Source: Symbiodinium microadriaticum (Eukaryota > Sar > Dinophyceae > Suessiales > Symbiodiniaceae). From it: a DNA stretch of 64,000 bases. Each line of letters starts with the position of its first letter. Within the stretch, counting starts at the first letter, position 1. The stretch covers positions 293,557-357,556 of the forward strand of contig LSRX01000295.1 in the NCBI GenBank assembly GCA_001939145.1, written 5' to 3'. A program made the translations under genes and the position numbers. The notes under the pieces were generated by a model. It was given only the letters and a program-made list of their open reading frames with translations, searched no databases and was not told the origin of the DNA. This document shows positions 62,120 through 64,000 of this stretch, in pieces.

Positions 62120-62230
62120 TGTTATGTGTATGTGCATGTATAATATATATAAATAATGTATGTACGTATATGTATGTATTATGTATGTATATGTATGTAC
62201 CTATGTATGTGTGTATGTATGTCTAGAATT
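62120..62230. repeat. (TATG)n microsatellite
   Basis: TATGTGTATGTGCATGTATA, then TATGTATGTACGTATATGTA and similar, directly downstream of the repeat-protein stop. Confidence 0.9.
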
Positions 62231-62515
62231 ACGATTTTACAACACACCACCTATATGAACGGATTATAACAACCCTGTTTTTAAAGCTTAGGACTCGGAT
62301 TAAGGGATTAGATCTTCATACCCTCTTGCACTTGAGCTAGTGAGGACTCCATCCGAACCCATGGCCCTAATCTTAATTCTAGAGGGGCTTGAATGGTGTG
62401 TGGCCTAGTATCTTGACCTCTGAATTCCCGGGACCCCGACACCTGCCACCTGCATCGATCCAAGAAGAACACCCCAAACATCGAACCCAAAGACATGTGA
62501 ATCAACTCTGGCTAG
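62231..62515. other. No gene recognised
   Basis: Unique sequence with a minus-strand open frame at 62,308-62,505 of no recognised family. It may be 5' flank or an intron of the following gene. Confidence 0.4.
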
Positions 62516-62593
62516 GTGTCTGCTGAGCATGAAGTCATCGACTGTGATGATCTACCGGACGATGAGCTGTGCTTGCAGCTGGAGGCTGAATAA
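62516..62593 (+). CDS. Exon candidate, multi-exon gene at right edge
   Basis: After the acceptor-like CTAG the frame reads AEHEVIDCDDLPDDELCLQL then EAE and TAA. The acidic D/E-x-L-C-x-Q-L-E style is what I recall at the start of a Symbiodiniaceae family whose later exons are found at 63,248, 63,503 and 63,682. The order fits, so this is probably an early exon. The TAA would lie in the intron. Confidence 0.45.
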   Translation: MSAEHEVIDCDDLPDDELCLQLEAE

Positions 62594-62639
62594 TTCTGTA
62601 GATCACTGCACAGGGTCCTTCTATATGATACCCTACCCT

Positions 62640-62680
62640 AAACCCTTAACCCTAAAAGCTAAACCCTAATTGTACAACCC
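62640..62680. repeat. Short CCCTAAA tract in an intron
   Basis: CCCTAAACCCTTAACCC with two further decayed units. Similar short tracts occur at 63,120-63,160. Confidence 0.7.
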
Positions 62681-62724
62681 AGGAAATCTCAATCGGATCA
62701 GCCCTGTAGGCTTTGATTTTCAAG

Positions 62725-62945
62725 GAGGAGCAGCAAGATGGTCGGGTAGCCAAGGTGGAGACTGCAAGTCCTGGAAAGGTCAGTGCGGTTGCAGGCATCA
62801 GTCCGGTCCAGAATCTATGTGAATCTGATCCCTACATGGGTGCTGGATCCAAGCCGGGGGGTAAGGTGACCATCTTGGACAGTGCACTGCATCGTCTAGG
62901 GACGGATGATATTGAGGAGCCTTGTGCATTGCTTTATTCGTGTAG
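62725..62945 (+). CDS. Exon candidate, multi-exon gene at right edge
   Basis: Open frame with EEQQDGRVAKVETASPGKVS and AVAGISPVQNLCESDPYMGA, then LDSALHRLGTDDIEEPCALL. Protein-like over about 70 codons. The open frame begins at 62,713 and a possible acceptor TTTCAAG ends near 62,723. Whether it belongs to the same transcript as its neighbours cannot be settled. Confidence 0.45.
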
Positions 62946-63247
62946 TAGAAACTTTGAGAAACATGATCCTATAGATATATCAATCTAATCCAAAATAACC
63001 ACCACCCAAGTCCTGAACAAAACATATATACGACTAAATTTCGAAGCCCTGAGCCGTATACCCGAAGCCCTGAAACTTGAAACCGGAATCCCCTAACCAC
63101 GAAGCCTATTATACGAAGCCTTAAATCCCTAAACCCCAAACCCCCAATCCCTAAACCCAGCCTTTAAGAATGCACCCTAAATTTTCTAAGCTTTTGTAGT
63201 CACCCAGCTTTGTCAGTTTCAACTTCAGAAGAATCCTAGATCATGAT

Positions 63248-63448
63248 ATGCAGCAGGAGAAGCTCCGCTTGCAGAAGGCTGCAGCTGCAACTGCAGCGCC
63301 GCCGTCGATCTCCAGTGTCCCGACTCCTCAGCAAGTGCTGCCGGCTGAAGCTGATGGGGAGGAGGAGGATCCGGATCGTGTTGCCGATCTAGCAAGGAGG
63401 GCAGCCCGTGCAAAGATGATGCGAACCTTTAAGCGCCCCTTGTCTTAA
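63248..63448 (+). CDS. Exon, ARAKMMRTFKRPLS family
   Basis: Frame begins MQQEKLRLQKAAAATAAPPS after GATATGCAG, continues with an Ala/Pro-rich and then acidic stretch (LPAEADGEEEDPDRVADLAR) and closes RAARAKMMRTFKRPLS before a stop at 63,446. The closing motif is one I recall as highly conserved in a large Symbiodiniaceae protein family, always followed by a DLPPAIL exon and an xCxGDW exon, both of which are present here. Function unknown. Confidence 0.65.
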   Translation: MQQEKLRLQKAAAATAAPPSISSVPTPQQVLPAEADGEEEDPDRVADLARRAARAKMMRTFKRPLS

Positions 63449-63502
63449 GCCAGAATCACAATCGGACCTCATTAGGCTGACTTCTAGCAGCTATTTATTA
63501 AT

Positions 63503-63583
63503 TACAATGAAGGTTCGGACCTTCCTCCAGCTATCCTCGAGAAAGCCAAGCAGGCGCAGCGGGGTGACTCGGATGACCAGTTC
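63503..63583 (+). CDS. Exon, DLPPAIL segment
   Basis: Reads YNEGSDLPPAILEKAKQAQR and GDSDDQF before TAA at 63,584. It lies 54 bases after the previous exon's stop and 98 bases before the next exon. Both gaps are AT-rich and intron-like. Donor sequence is not canonical, which is common in dinoflagellates. Confidence 0.6.
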
Positions 63584-63681
63584 TAAATCCAATACTGAAG
63601 CACTACCTGGATGGTGATTCTATGCTACATTTGATTTTAATTATGTTTATTTTCTTTTACACACGAATTCGAAGCTATAGC

Positions 63682-64000
63682 AACTCAGACCGCAAGTACG
63701 GCGAACTGTTGGACATGTTCATCGAGTGCAATGGGGACTGGGCCCAATGTCAGATTGTGCAGACTTTGGAAAACCAGCACCGCCGAAAGGTGTCAGGTGA
63801 AAACAGGTATCGCATGTACAAGGAGATCAAAGCACTGCACGGCGAGGAGGATGCAAAGGCGCTCCGGGATTCCAAGAAGCTGAAGCAGGCCACACAAGGT
63901 GACATGCTTCCGGGTGTCCCGTTTTGGTACTCTCACCCTGACTGGCCGGAGTCCGCGGAGCATGAGCTCTTCTTGTGCTTTGAGGAGGCGCGTGTCAACT
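63682..64000 (+). CDS. Exon, ECNGDW segment, runs off the window
   Basis: Continuous frame from just after the acceptor-like GCTATAG to the window edge: SDRKYGELLDMFIECNGDWA, then QHRRKVSGENRYRMYKEIKA and GVPFWYSHPDWPESAEHELF. The C-x-G-D-W motif with flanking charged helices, then a W/H/P-rich stretch, fits the third part of the family described for 63,248. It is partial at the right edge. Many such genes lie in repeat-like arrays in these genomes, so it may be one of many copies. Confidence 0.65.

Noticed and set aside
60307..62137. Long minus-strand and alternative-frame ORFs over the minisatellite (up to 387 codons)
   Set aside because: The 51-bp unit has no stop in several frames, so all stay open. 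Only the plus frame joined to the unique coiled-coil region is credible.

Overview
The window looks like nuclear DNA of a dinoflagellate, most likely a suessialean (Symbiodiniaceae or a close relative). Three signs support this. Telomere-type heptamers of the TTTAGGG/CCCTAAA class are present in very large numbers. Coding sequence is sparse and cut into short exon-like open segments. Three coding signatures match protein families I remember as strongly expanded in Symbiodiniaceae: a GVPCSS/IENPVRSA protein at 53.4-54.35 kb, an ARAKMMRTFKRPLS plus ECNGDW protein at 62.5-64.0 kb, and a J-domain plus Rep-like protein at 25.9-27.4 kb. This is recall, not a database result. No rRNA, tRNA, CRISPR array or bacterial-type operon was recognised.

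Layout. From about 1.3 to 46.9 kb the window is a 'telomere-like landscape': short, degenerate CCCTAAA and TTTAGGG tracts in both orientations every few hundred bases. Between them lie many compact near-palindromic (hairpin) elements, mostly 75-120 bp. I sorted these into about 14 sequence families, named PE1-PE15 here with no PE14 entry. Several are flanked by the dinucleotide TA on both sides. One copy is inserted inside another, and an uninterrupted paralogue 0.5 kb away shows the empty site, so insertion with TA duplication can be read directly. That makes them miniature inverted-repeat elements of Tc1/mariner-like behaviour. Several hairpins carry a telomere-like tract in the middle where their paralogue has none. 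Coding-like islands in this half are few. The clearest is a frame-broken minus-strand gene at 25.9-26.9 kb combining a DnaJ J domain with a Rep-type (HUH) endonuclease domain.

From about 46.9 kb to the end the character changes. Telomere-like sequence becomes rare (main exceptions 51.46-52.0 and 56.1-56.96 kb), hairpin elements disappear, and plus-strand exon-like segments appear with introns rich in TA and alternating purine-pyrimidine sequence. Probable genes are: a chain of exons at 47.8-51.3 kb; a three-exon gene of the GVPCSS family at 53.4-54.35 kb; small exons at 57.1-57.6 kb; a long repeat protein at 59.6-62.1 kb whose 17-residue units are encoded by a minisatellite; and a multi-exon gene at 62.5 kb running off the right edge.

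How it fits together. The left half resembles subtelomeric or repeat-invaded intergenic DNA in which small transposons and telomere-type sequence have accumulated together. The right half is ordinary dinoflagellate gene space. Exon limits are read by eye and no splice model could be tested. Single N bases at 11,765 and 39,994 show this is assembled draft sequence.
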